In this document: piece after piece, positions 48,805-56,824 of the stretch
How positions within the stretch are numbered: the first letter of the stretch is position 1
Layout of the letters: every line of letters begins with the position of its first letter
Source: Streptomyces sp. GQFP
GTDB lineage: Bacteria > Actinomycetota > Actinomycetes > Streptomycetales > Streptomycetaceae
Direction: 5' to 3'
Length of the DNA: 64,000 nt
Assembly: GCF_021545335.1 (NCBI RefSeq)
Contig: NZ_CP089312.1
Coordinates: forward strand, 1,798,001-1,862,000
Position numbers and translations under genes: made by a program
Notes under the pieces: model-generated
What the model was told of the DNA's origin: nothing
Databases searched by the model: none
The model's input: the letters and a program-made list of their open reading frames with translations, nothing else

Positions 48805-50922
48805 TTATGCGGCGGGGGCGTCCGGTCCCAGGGGGTCGAGGTGGTCGGCGACGAGGGCCGCGAACTCGTCCGGGGTGGCCAGGCGGACGCCGAGTGTCTC
48901 GGCCTTGGCGCGCTTCGAGCCGGCGCCTTCTCCGGCGACGACCAAGGTGGTCTTCTTGGAGACGCTGGAGGAGGAGCGGCCTCCGGCGCGTTCGATGAGC
49001 TCGTTCATCTGGTTGCGGCTGAGCTTCTCCAGGGCTCCGGTCATGGCGCCGGTGACGACCACCGTCATCCCTGCCAGGGGGCCGTTCGTCGTGTCCGCGG
49101 CCTCCGGGAGGCCGTCGTCGGCGGCATCGGTCGTGGGGGTGGGCGGGGTGGCGCCGGGTTCCGTCATGTTCACCCCGGCCGCGACGAGTCTGTCGATGAG
49201 CGGGGCCAGTTCGGTCAGTTCGGCGACGATGGACGGGGCCTTCTCGGTGCCGATGCCCTCGACCTGGCGCATCGCTTCGGCGTCCGCGGCGCGGATGTTG
49301 TCCATCGTGGCGAAGTACCGGGCGATACGGCGGGACATGGAGCGGCCGGTGCCACGTACCCCGAGGGCGCACAGCACGCGCGACAGGGGCTGGCCCTTCG
49401 CCGCGCCGATCGCGGCGAGGAGGTTGTCGGTGCTCGTCTCGCCCATCCGCTCCAGGGCCAGCAACTGCTCCCGGGTGAGGGCGAACAGGTCGGCGAGATC
49501 CTTCACCAGGCCGGCGTCGACGAGTTGGACGACGCGGGTGTGGCCGAGGCCCTCGATGTCGAGCTGGTCGCGGCCGGCCGCGTAGGAGAGGGCGGCGACC
49601 AGGTGGCAGTTACGGCCGTTCTCGCAGCGCCAGCGCTGTTCGCTGGTGTCGATGGCCGCCCCGCAGCGCGGACACACCTCGGGGAAGACGATCGGCTGCT
49701 CGTCGCCCGTACGAAGGTGGGCGACGGGGGCTTCCACGCGCGGGATGACATCGCCGGCGCGATGGACCATGACGTGGTCGCCCAGACGCAGGTCACGGCG
49801 GGTGATGTCGTTGGGGTTGTGGAGGGTCGCGTACGTGATGGTGGCGCCGTCGATCTCCACCGGCTCCAGGACCGCGCGCGGGGCGATGATCCCGGTGCAG
49901 CCCACGTTCCACTCCACATCGAGGAGCCGGGTGATCTTCTCCACGGCGGGCAGCTTGTAGGCGATCGCCCAGCGCGGCGCACGCGACCCCGACCCTGCGG
50001 CCTGCTGGTCGGCGGCCAGGTCGGCCTTGATGACGATCCCGTCGATCCCGAACGGCAGCTCCGCCCGCAGTGCGCCGATCTCCGTGACCCGGGCCATCAC
50101 CTGCTCGACCGTGTCACAGGTGACACCGGGTACGGCGGTGGTCGCGGTGGTGTTCACGCCCAGCTCACCCGCCAGGGTCATGAGGTCACTGTGCGCGAGC
50201 CCGCCCAGCCGGTCCGCGAGCTGTGTCCCGGTGTCGGCGAGGGGCAGCAGGCCGTAGCCGAAGAACGTCATCGGCACCGTGTACGCGCGCTCCTTGGCGC
50301 GCAGGGTGCCCGCCGAGGCTCCACGCGGATTGGCGAACGGTGCCCCACCGTGGGTCGTGCGCACCTCGTTGGCGTACTCGAACTGGGCGCTGGTCATCAG
50401 GACTTCGCCGCGCACCTCCACCGTCACCGGTTCGGCCAGCTCGGCGGGCAGGCCCTCGACGGTGCCGATGGCGTGCGAGACGTCCTCGCCGGCTCTCCCG
50501 TCGCCGCGGGTGATCAGCCGGGTGAGGCGGCCGTGGGTGTAGCGGGCGGCGATCGCGAGTCCGTCGAGCTTCGGCTCCACGCTGAACCGCTCCACCTCGT
50601 GGCCGATACGGCGGGCCAGCGACGCGGTCCAGGCGGTGAACTCCTCCGGCGAGAACACGTTGTCCAGGCTCAGCATCTCGACGGTGTGCGGGACATCGCC
50701 TTCCACGGCGCCCCCGGCGACCTTCCCGGTCGGCGACTCGGGCAGCACCTGCTCGGGATGGTCGGCCTCCCAGGCCGCGATGCCGCGTACGAGCCTGTCG
50801 TAGGCGTCGTCGTCCAGCACCGAGGTGCCGCCCTCGTAATAGGCGGCCGACGCCTTCACCGCGTCCTCGACCGCCTGCGCGTAGGCGACGGCATCCACGA
50901 TCACTGCAACTGGTGTGGTCAT
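48805..50922 (-). CDS. ligA: NAD-dependent DNA ligase
   Basis: 705 residues from ATG 50922 (an in-frame extension reaches 50952). Domain Ia ([17 protein letters not shown]), adenylation domain with the AMP-accepting Lys in [14 protein letters not shown] fold, Cys4 zinc finger (CPRCG...WRCENGRNC), helix-hairpin-helix region ([20 protein letters not shown]) and C-terminal BRCT ([19 protein letters not shown]). All motifs look intact. The setting, beside a ThuA gene and DUF4389 and away from replication genes, suggests this is an additional copy rather than the essential ligase, but that needs the whole genome. Confidence 0.92.
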   Translation of the reverse strand: MTTPVAVIVDAVAYAQAVEDAVKASAAYYEGGTSVLDDDAYDRLVRGIAAWEADHPEQVLPESPTGKVAGGAVEGDVPHTVEMLSLDNVFSPEEFTAWTASLARRIGHEVERFSVEPKLDGLAIAARYTHGRLTRLITRGDGRAGEDVSHAIGTVEGLPAELAEPVTVEVRGEVLMTSAQFEYANEVRTTHGGAPFANPRGASAGTLRAKERAYTVPMTFFGYGLLPLADTGTQLADRLGGLAHSDLMTLAGELGVNTTATTAVPGVTCDTVEQVMARVTEIGALRAELPFGIDGIVIKADLAADQQAAGSGSRAPRWAIAYKLPAVEKITRLLDVEWNVGCTGIIAPRAVLEPVEIDGATITYATLHNPNDITRRDLRLGDHVMVHRAGDVIPRVEAPVAHLRTGDEQPIVFPEVCPRCGAAIDTSEQRWRCENGRNCHLVAALSYAAGRDQLDIEGLGHTRVVQLVDAGLVKDLADLFALTREQLLALERMGETSTDNLLAAIGAAKGQPLSRVLCALGVRGTGRSMSRRIARYFATMDNIRAADAEAMRQVEGIGTEKAPSIVAELTELAPLIDRLVAAGVNMTEPGATPPTPTTDAADDGLPEAADTTNGPLAGMTVVVTGAMTGALEKLSRNQMNELIERAGGRSSSSVSKKTTLVVAGEGAGSKRAKAETLGVRLATPDEFAALVADHLDPLGPDAPAA

Positions 50923-51001
50923 GCCCGCCATCCTGCACGCCACCACTGACAACGCCCTCCGGACGCGGTGCGCCCGGTGTTCTCGCCGTGCCCGATGTGG
51001 G

Positions 51002-51649
51002 TCACGGCTCGCTCGGGCCCTGGTCGAGGCGGAACGGCGGATAGGTGTCCGTCATCAGTGCCGCGTACGCCACGACGCGGGCCGTCCAGCGGTGCAGGCC
51101 GACGTTGAGGTCGTACATGCCGCGCGGATAGCGGCCCGTGAAGAGCAGGGAGACGCCCGCGTAGAAGGCCAGCAGGCCCGCGAGGCCTCCCACGCAGCGT
51201 GCGCCGCCCTCGAAGACGGCGACCACCAGCAGCTGCGGCAGCACCAGCAGCCACCACTTGACGAGCACGAGCCCGCGCGAGAGCTGTTCGGGCCGGGCCA
51301 CCTCCAGGTGGGCCGGATAGTCGGGCACGTCCGCGAGCGTGAACGGCGGATAGCGGTCGGTGCCGAGGGAGCCGTACGTGTAGTACGCCACCCGCCAACT
51401 CCAGCGCAGGACACCGACGTTGAAGGTGAACAGGGCGCGTGGATAGGCGCCGGTGAACAGGATCGCGAAGAAGGCGATCACGGTGACGAGGAGGAAGGCG
51501 AGCCAGAGGAAGAGGAGGACGACGTAGTGCGGGATCGCCAGCACCCACTTGACCAGCCACAACCAGCGGGAGAGGACGGGGTCGTACACCGCTTCCACGG
51601 TGACCGGACTCCTCGGTTGCTCGAACAGCGCGTTGCTCGTGTGGGCCAT
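51002..51649 (-). CDS. DUF4389 membrane protein
   Basis: 215 residues from ATG 51649 (GGAGAGG nine bases upstream). Four membrane helices arranged as two similar halves, each with a WLV/W-KW helix and the motif TGx[23 protein letters not shown] and [18 protein letters not shown], followed by YPPF. This internal duplication is the hallmark of the family. Function unknown. Confidence 0.85.
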   Translation of the reverse strand: MAHTSNALFEQPRSPVTVEAVYDPVLSRWLWLVKWVLAIPHYVVLLFLWLAFLLVTVIAFFAILFTGAYPRALFTFNVGVLRWSWRVAYYTYGSLGTDRYPPFTLADVPDYPAHLEVARPEQLSRGLVLVKWWLLVLPQLLVVAVFEGGARCVGGLAGLLAFYAGVSLLFTGRYPRGMYDLNVGLHRWTARVVAYAALMTDTYPPFRLDQGPSEP

Positions 51650-51720
51650 GACGTTCGCCTCTCCCGGGCGGGTACGGAACAGCGCCGTGCCCGTCTCCTC
51701 TCCTCTGCTGGACAGGTGCG

Positions 51721-52185
51721 GTGACAGGTACATCGACAAGAGCAGGGCAGACAGCACTCAGCACTCGTCGTGCGGATTCCCTCGGCGGAGTCCCCTTTCT
51801 CCCCGCGAGCGGAATCGACGGCGCCACCCTCGCCGCTCTCGGCGAGGTGCTCGGACGGCACGCTTCCTTCGAGGTCCGGTTCGAGCGCTGCGCGCGGCTT
51901 CCGGGGCTGCTGTATCTCGCTCCGGAACCGGACGCGCCGTTCCGTCGGCTCACCGGGGCGATCACGGACCGGTGGCCGGAAACCCCGCCGTACGGCGGGA
52001 AGTTCGACGACGTCGTCCCGCATCTCACCGTCGCCCAACGGCAGGAGAACGTCGCCGTCCTGGAGGAGGTGGAGGCCGACCTGAACGGCCGTCTTCCCTT
52101 CACCGCCGAGGTGTCGTCGGTCGACCTCGTGGTGCACGACGGCACCCGATGGCAGCACCGGATGTCGTTCCCGCTCCGCCGGTGA
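51721..52185 (+). CDS. 2'-5' RNA ligase-like protein, N-terminus degenerate
   Basis: 154 residues if started at GTG 51721. The C-terminal 120 residues are good family sequence (FEVRFERCARLPGLLYLAPEPDAPF, PPYGGKFDDVVPHLTVAQ) with the second HxT motif. The first HxT motif and about 25 residues around it are absent: residue 25 jumps directly to FLPASGIDGAT. Upstream, another frame reads HSALVVRIPSAE, which resembles the normal N-terminus. An internal deletion with a frame change is the simplest explanation, leaving an inactive or pseudo gene. Confidence 0.6.
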   Translation: MTGTSTRAGQTALSTRRADSLGGVPFLPASGIDGATLAALGEVLGRHASFEVRFERCARLPGLLYLAPEPDAPFRRLTGAITDRWPETPPYGGKFDDVVPHLTVAQRQENVAVLEEVEADLNGRLPFTAEVSSVDLVVHDGTRWQHRMSFPLRR

Positions 52186-52293
52186 ACAGTTCTCTCTTCC
52201 ACTATCGGCACCCTCGGCCGTGCCCGCAACCGGGGTCCCGACACGTCCGATTCGTTCAAGACCTGCTGCCGCCGACCCTCCTAACGTGGCCGT

Positions 52294-52740
52294 ATGACTA
52301 CACAACCGTCCTCACAACCATCCTCACGACCGTCCTCACGACCGACTCCCCGCTTCGACGCCATCGGCATCGTCACCGCCGACCTCGCCGCCTCCGTCGC
52401 CTTCTACCGCCGGCTCGGGCTCGACATCCCCGAGGGAGCCGAGAATCAGCCGCATGTCGAGGCCCAACTGCCGGGCGGACTACGGCTGTTGCTCGACACG
52501 GAGGAGACCGTCCGGTCCTTCCATCCCGACTGGCAGCGGCCGAGTGGCGGTGGGCGGATCGGGCTGGCCTTCCTGTGCGGGTCGGCTGCCGAAGTCGACG
52601 CGCTGTACGAGGAGTTGGTGGGGGCGGGGTATGGGAGTGAGTTGAAGCCGTGGGATGCGGTTTGGGGGCAGCGGTATGCGTGCGTGCTTGATCCTGATGG
52701 CAATGGGGTCGACTTGTTCGCTCCGCGGGACGTGCAGTGA
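52294..52740 (+). CDS. VOC family (glyoxalase/bleomycin-resistance fold) protein
   Basis: 148 residues. A Ser/Pro/Gln/Arg N-terminal tail (residues 2-20) is encoded by a 12-base tandem repeat. The VOC domain (21-145) contains IGIVTADLAASVAFYRRLGL and the C-terminal strand ACVLDPDGNGVDLFAP. Possible metal ligands are His in QPHVEA and Asp/Glu near the end. Substrate unknown. Confidence 0.85.
   Translation: MTTQPSSQPSSRPSSRPTPRFDAIGIVTADLAASVAFYRRLGLDIPEGAENQPHVEAQLPGGLRLLLDTEETVRSFHPDWQRPSGGGRIGLAFLCGSAAEVDALYEELVGAGYGSELKPWDAVWGQRYACVLDPDGNGVDLFAPRDVQ
52309..52344 (+). repeat. Three tandem 12-base repeats
   Basis: Three direct copies of TCCTCACGACCG (the first differs at two positions), giving SSQP, SSRP, SSRP in the VOC protein tail. 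In-frame, so copy number could vary without breaking the gene. Confidence 0.8.
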
Positions 52741-52743
52741 TTT

Positions 52744-52793
52744 GCCCGCAGGTCGGTGGGGGCTGGTCGCGCAGTTCCCCGCGCCCCTAAGGG
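52744..52793 (+). repeat. Dispersed hairpin element, copy D
   Basis: Plus orientation: GCCCGCAGGTCGGTGGGGGC, then TGGTCGCGCAGTTCCCCGCG and CCCCTAAGGGGGG. It fills the gap between the convergent VOC and AraC genes. Confidence 0.85.
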
Positions 52794-52797
52794 GGGC

Positions 52798-53487
52798 TCA
52801 GCCCCCTTCGTTCAACAGTTGCCGCAGCGATGCTCCCGCCAACTCCCTTACCTCCCGGGACAAGTGAGCCTGGTCCGCGTACCCCGCTCGTGTCGCCGCC
52901 GCCGCGAAGGGGACTCCCTCCCTCGCCAGGGCCAGTGCGCGCTGCATGCGGAGGATGCGGGCCAGGGTCTTGGGGCCGTAGCCGAAGGCGGACAGGGAGC
53001 GGCGGTGCAACTGGCGGGCGCTCAGGCCCAGTTCGTCTGCGGTACGGCCCACCGGGCGGCCCGATTGCAGGGCCGCCACCAGGCCGCCCAGCAGGGGATC
53101 CGGCGGAGGTGTGTCCGCCGCCCGTTCCAGTGCCAGCTGCTCAAGCGCCGTCGCCGGATCCGGCGCCGCGTCGACACGTGCCCTGAGCCGCCGCACCTCC
53201 GCCGCTCCCCACAGGTCGGCCAACTCGACGCGCCGGTCTCGGAGTTCGTGCGCGGGCACGCCGAGCAGGGTCGGCGCCGTGCCGGGTCGGAAGCGGACGC
53301 CCGCCCAGCGGACGGGGGCGCCCTCGGGGACGTACGGGCGGGTGTCGGGGCCCGCGACCAGCAGGCGGCCCTCGCGCCAGAGCAGGTCCATGCAGCCGTC
53401 GGGCAGGACGGGCCGCGCGCCGGGCCCGGCCGGGGTGTTCGTCCACACCACCGCGCCCGGCAGCCGGGAGGGCCGTTCCTCGTACAC
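52798..53487 (-). CDS. AraC family transcriptional regulator
   Basis: 229 residues from GTG 53487, chosen because the longer frame (to 53589) runs into a hairpin repeat. N-terminal domain typical of AraC proteins with a short sensory part ([32 protein letters not shown]). C-terminal helix-turn-helix pair ([38 protein letters not shown]). Regulated genes are unknown. Confidence 0.85.
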   Translation of the reverse strand: MYEERPSRLPGAVVWTNTPAGPGARPVLPDGCMDLLWREGRLLVAGPDTRPYVPEGAPVRWAGVRFRPGTAPTLLGVPAHELRDRRVELADLWGAAEVRRLRARVDAAPDPATALEQLALERAADTPPPDPLLGGLVAALQSGRPVGRTADELGLSARQLHRRSLSAFGYGPKTLARILRMQRALALAREGVPFAAAATRAGYADQAHLSREVRELAGASLRQLLNEGG

Positions 53488-53520
53488 GTACGAAAGGCTA
53501 CGCCGCCACGAGGCACGTCT

Positions 53521-53695
53521 GCGCGCCGAGTCGGATTCGCCCCCGCCCCCAGACCCCCCTTCGTCCTCAAACGCCGGACGGGCTGACATACCCAGCCCGT
53601 CCGGCGTTTGAGGACAAGGCCCCTTCAGGGCCGGAGCGGGGGTCTGGGGGCGGCAGCCCCCAGAAGGATGGGACGGGTAGGGGCGGCGGGGGCGA
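53521..53695. repeat. Large hairpin and C-rich dispersed element
   Basis: The centre is a perfect 23 bp inverted repeat (53563-53585 with 53593-53615, loop of seven). It is flanked on both sides by related G/C-rich arms (CCCCCAGACCCC on the left, GGGGTCTGGGGGCGGCAGCC on the right), so pairing can extend. This resembles an intergenic sequence that recurs in Streptomyces genomes. It lies between the AraC gene and the BrkB gene and probably terminates transcription of the latter. Confidence 0.8.
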
Positions 53696-53724
53696 AGAAA
53701 AGCCCGGCCTCACCCCACCCCCCG

Positions 53725-54882
53725 TCACTTCGCGGAGGGCGGCCCCTCCCCCGTCTTGGGTGTGCTCTTCACATGCGCCCGCAGGCGGGACGTCACGTCC
53801 TCCGGGGGCAGGAAGCGGGACCAGCGTTCCGGGAACTCGGAGGGCATGTCCGCCGGGTCGTCGGGGTCGTCGTCGTGCTCGTAGGTGCGGGCGGCGGTCA
53901 TCCGGGCGACGTACTCCGCGGCCTCCTCCTCGCGGAGCCTCTCGTTCGCGGCACGCGCGGCGGCCGTGGAGGCGGCCGGCCAGACACGGTCGATCGCCGC
54001 GTTGACGGCGGCCCCGACGAGCACGGCGAAGGCCGAGACACCGACCCACAGGAGGACGGCGACAGCGGCGGCGAGCGATCCGTAGATCGTCGCGCCCTCG
54101 ATCGTCTTGGTCAGGTAGATGCGCAGCAGGAAACTGCCGAGCACCCACATCCCGAGGGCCACCAGCGCGCCCGGCACGTCCTCGATCCACGGTGAGCGCA
54201 CCGGGACCGACACATGGAACAGCGTCGTCAGGAAGGCGATGGAGAGGAGGATGACGACGGGCCAGTACAGGACCTGTACGAGCGTCTCCGACCATGGCAG
54301 GACGTTCAGTACGGCGTCCGGGCCCGCCACCATCAGCGGCAGCGCGACCGAGCCGATCAACAGGGCTACGACGAACAGGACGAAGGCGACGAGCCTGGTT
54401 TTCACGATCCCTCGGACACCGTCCAGGCCGTACATGACGGTGATGGTGTCGATGAAGACGTTCACCGCGCGGGAGCCGGACCAGAGGGCGAACAGGAACC
54501 CTATGGAGATGACGTCGGGCCGGCCGCCCTTCATCACGTCGTCCAGGATCGGCCGGGCGATCTCCGTGACGCCCTTGTCGGACAGGACCGTCCGGGACGC
54601 CTCCAGGATGTTGGTCTCCAGACTGGTGATGGTGTCGGTGCCGGTCCAGTCGTCGACGTAGCCGAGCAGGCCGATCAGGCTCAGCAGCAGCGGCGGCACG
54701 GACAGCAGCGTGAAGAAGGCCGCCTCCGCGGCCAGACCCAGGATCCGGTACTCGATGCACGAGTTGACGGTGTCCTTGAGCAACAGCCATGCGGTCCTGC
54801 GCTTCGAGACGTTCCGGTAGAGGACGCGCGCGCGATGGAGTCGGCCGCTGGGGCTCTCGGGAAGTTCACTTGCTGCCTGCAC
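53725..54882 (-). CDS. YihY/BrkB family membrane protein
   Basis: 385 residues from GTG 54882. Six membrane helices between residues 45 and 300. Family motifs are AAEAAFFTLLSVPPLLL, LFALWSGSRAVNVFID, and SLAAAVAVLLWVGVSAFAVLVGAAVNA. A charged cytoplasmic C-terminal tail (from 310) follows. Members are probable transporters or envelope proteins of unclear function; the old ribonuclease BN label is wrong. Confidence 0.88.
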   Translation of the reverse strand: MQAASELPESPSGRLHRARVLYRNVSKRRTAWLLLKDTVNSCIEYRILGLAAEAAFFTLLSVPPLLLSLIGLLGYVDDWTGTDTITSLETNILEASRTVLSDKGVTEIARPILDDVMKGGRPDVISIGFLFALWSGSRAVNVFIDTITVMYGLDGVRGIVKTRLVAFVLFVVALLIGSVALPLMVAGPDAVLNVLPWSETLVQVLYWPVVILLSIAFLTTLFHVSVPVRSPWIEDVPGALVALGMWVLGSFLLRIYLTKTIEGATIYGSLAAAVAVLLWVGVSAFAVLVGAAVNAAIDRVWPAASTAAARAANERLREEEAAEYVARMTAARTYEHDDDPDDPADMPSEFPERWSRFLPPEDVTSRLRAHVKSTPKTGEGPPSAK

Positions 54883-55547
54883 GCCCTAACGGTATCGGGC
54901 GGGCGGTACCTCTCTCACCCTCCGGTGCCCCGGTCAGGGCCCGGCACCCGTGCGCCGCTCCCTCCCCTTCCTTCCCGTGACGCGGCAGAAAACGAAGGGA
55001 AACCCAGTGGAAACGGAAAGGAACGATTCAGCAGGAAAATCGAATACTATTTCTGTCATGCACTTGGCGGCCATATTTCGGCGCGCCCAAACGGAATACC
55101 GCCCGGCAATTACACCTGCCCTACGGAAAGCTCCCAGGTGAGGGGTCCGCACACGCAGTCGCATTCCGTACGAAAAGTCGTGACTCTGTAACAGGAAAGC
55201 GACATTACGCCGGTGACGCTTGACCCGTTCATAACCGGGTCGAAACAATTCGGATTGCATTCTCCGGGGCACACCCACCCAAGGGAGTGCGAAGCATCAC
55301 GACACGGGGGCATCCGGGCTCCGACCAAGCCCGATCGAGCCGCGTTGCCTGTGATCCGCACGGAAAACGTGCGGATCGACGCCGTGCCGCACGCCGCGCT
55401 CATCGACATTTTCCACTGACACGTCAATTCGTCCAGCACGCCATTTCCCATATCGCGTCAACTGTCACTCCCGCTCACAGCTGCACCGCGGGCGTACGGC
55501 GGACGTGAAATCCATCGTGCCAATTTTCCCATTTACGGAGCTACCTC
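54883..55547. other. Long leader region before the biosynthetic operon
   Basis: 665 bp with clearly lower GC than its neighbours. It starts opposite the BrkB gene and ends at the first operon gene. Frames in it (for example 55213-55419, 68 codons from GTG) have no binding site and no recognisable product. It probably holds the operon promoter, upstream activator sites and a long 5' leader containing the hairpin at 55353-55377. Confidence 0.6.
55353..55377. promoter_or_regulatory. Perfect hairpin / palindrome in the operon leader
   Basis: GATCCGCACG and CGTGCGGATC pair over 10 bp around a GAAAA loop, 170 bp before the first gene. It could be a regulator dimer site or an RNA structure in the leader; there is no T tract. 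Confidence 0.45.
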
Positions 55548-56813
55548 ATGCCTTTATCGACACCGCGCATCGCCGGTGTGGACGTGGCCCGTGGCCTCGC
55601 GTTACTCGGTATGTTCTCCGTGCATGTATTCGGAGCGTTCGAGCCGGACGATTCACCGACGGTGGCCTGGCAGCTGGCGGGCGGCCGGTCCTCGGCGACC
55701 TTCGCGCTGGTCGCCGGCGTCGGCCTGGCCTTCACGACCGGCGGCCGTACGCCCCGGGTCGACCGCGGCTCGCTCGCCTCGGTCGCCGCACGGGCACTGT
55801 CCGTCGGTCTGATCGGGCTGACCTTGGGCTACGCCGCCAACGCGGCCGGCCTCGAAGTCGACGTCATCCTCGCCTTCTACGCCCTGTTGTTCCTGCTCGC
55901 GCTGCCTCTGCTGGCCCTGCGGGCACGGACGTTGGCCTGTATCGCCCTCGGGCTGGGCGTGGTCGCGCCCTTCCTCGTCCACCTGTTGCAGGGAGCGCTG
56001 CCCGAACCCGCCTTCGACGGTGACCCGACGCTCCAGGACGTCGTCACCGACCCGGCCGGTCTCCTCGGCGACCTCCTGGTCCACGGCGACTATCCGGTCC
56101 TGGCGTGGACGGCGTACCTCTGCGCCGGGCTCGCCATCGGGCGCCTCGACCTCTTCGACCGGCGCACCGCGACCCGGCTGCTGACCGCCGGACTGGCGCT
56201 CGCCGCCTCCTCCTGGCTGGTCTGCTCGCTGTGGCTCTTCCGCTGGGGCGGCCTTGAGCGGCTCCAGGAGAATGAGTTCTACGACACGACCGGGCCGCAC
56301 GCCCGCGACGAGGCCCTGTGGGACACCCCGGACGGCGAGACCTGGTGGTCGATGCTCTCCCGGGCCCCGCACGCCACCTCGCCGTTCGACGTACTGCACA
56401 CCCTCGGCTCGGCCACCGCACTGCTCGCGGCGGTCCTGCTGCTGACCCGGATCACCGTGGTGCGGCGCGCGCTGCTCCCGCTGGCGGCCGCCGGAAGCAT
56501 GCCGCTGACCCTCTACACCGCCCATGTCCTGTTCCTCGCCACCGGAGCCCTGAACGGCTCCCCCGACCTCCAGTACGCCGTACTGGTCGCGGGCTCGCTG
56601 CTCTTCGCGGTCGTCTGGCGGCTCACCAGGGGCCGGGGACCCCTGGAGGCCCTGGTCGCGAAGCCGGCACGGGAGGCCCGGACATGGGTGCGGGGACGGG
56701 GCCGGGAAACAGGCCGGGAACAGGGGACCCCGGCCGCCGCTCGACCGGTCGTCCACCGATCCGCGCCGACCGAATCAGCCGACCGAACCGAAAGCCAGGA
56801 CCAGCACCGCTAA
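55548..56813 (+). CDS. DUF418/HGSNAT-like membrane acyltransferase with two TTA codons
   Basis: 421 residues, ATG 55548 with GGAG eight bases upstream. About ten membrane helices. The N-terminal RIAGVDVARGLALLGMFSVH and GRSSATFALVAGVGLAF, and the later GSMPLTLYTAHVLFL, match the heparan-alpha-glucosaminide N-acetyltransferase-like / DUF418 membrane family, which moves acyl groups across or at the membrane. Codons 3 and 19 are TTA (55554-55556, 55602-55604), so the first gene of the operon needs the bldA tRNA. A basic, disordered tail (from 365) ends 12 bp before the next gene. Acceptor unknown; it may acylate or move the operon's product. Confidence 0.8.
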   Translation: MPLSTPRIAGVDVARGLALLGMFSVHVFGAFEPDDSPTVAWQLAGGRSSATFALVAGVGLAFTTGGRTPRVDRGSLASVAARALSVGLIGLTLGYAANAAGLEVDVILAFYALLFLLALPLLALRARTLACIALGLGVVAPFLVHLLQGALPEPAFDGDPTLQDVVTDPAGLLGDLLVHGDYPVLAWTAYLCAGLAIGRLDLFDRRTATRLLTAGLALAASSWLVCSLWLFRWGGLERLQENEFYDTTGPHARDEALWDTPDGETWWSMLSRAPHATSPFDVLHTLGSATALLAAVLLLTRITVVRRALLPLAAAGSMPLTLYTAHVLFLATGALNGSPDLQYAVLVAGSLLFAVVWRLTRGRGPLEALVAKPAREARTWVRGRGRETGREQGTPAAARPVVHRSAPTESADRTESQDQHR

Positions 56814-56824
56814 GGAGCTTCATC

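Noticed and set aside
55213..55419. A 68-codon frame from GTG in the operon leader
   Set aside because: No ribosome binding site, no recognisable product, and it contains the perfect hairpin in its middle.
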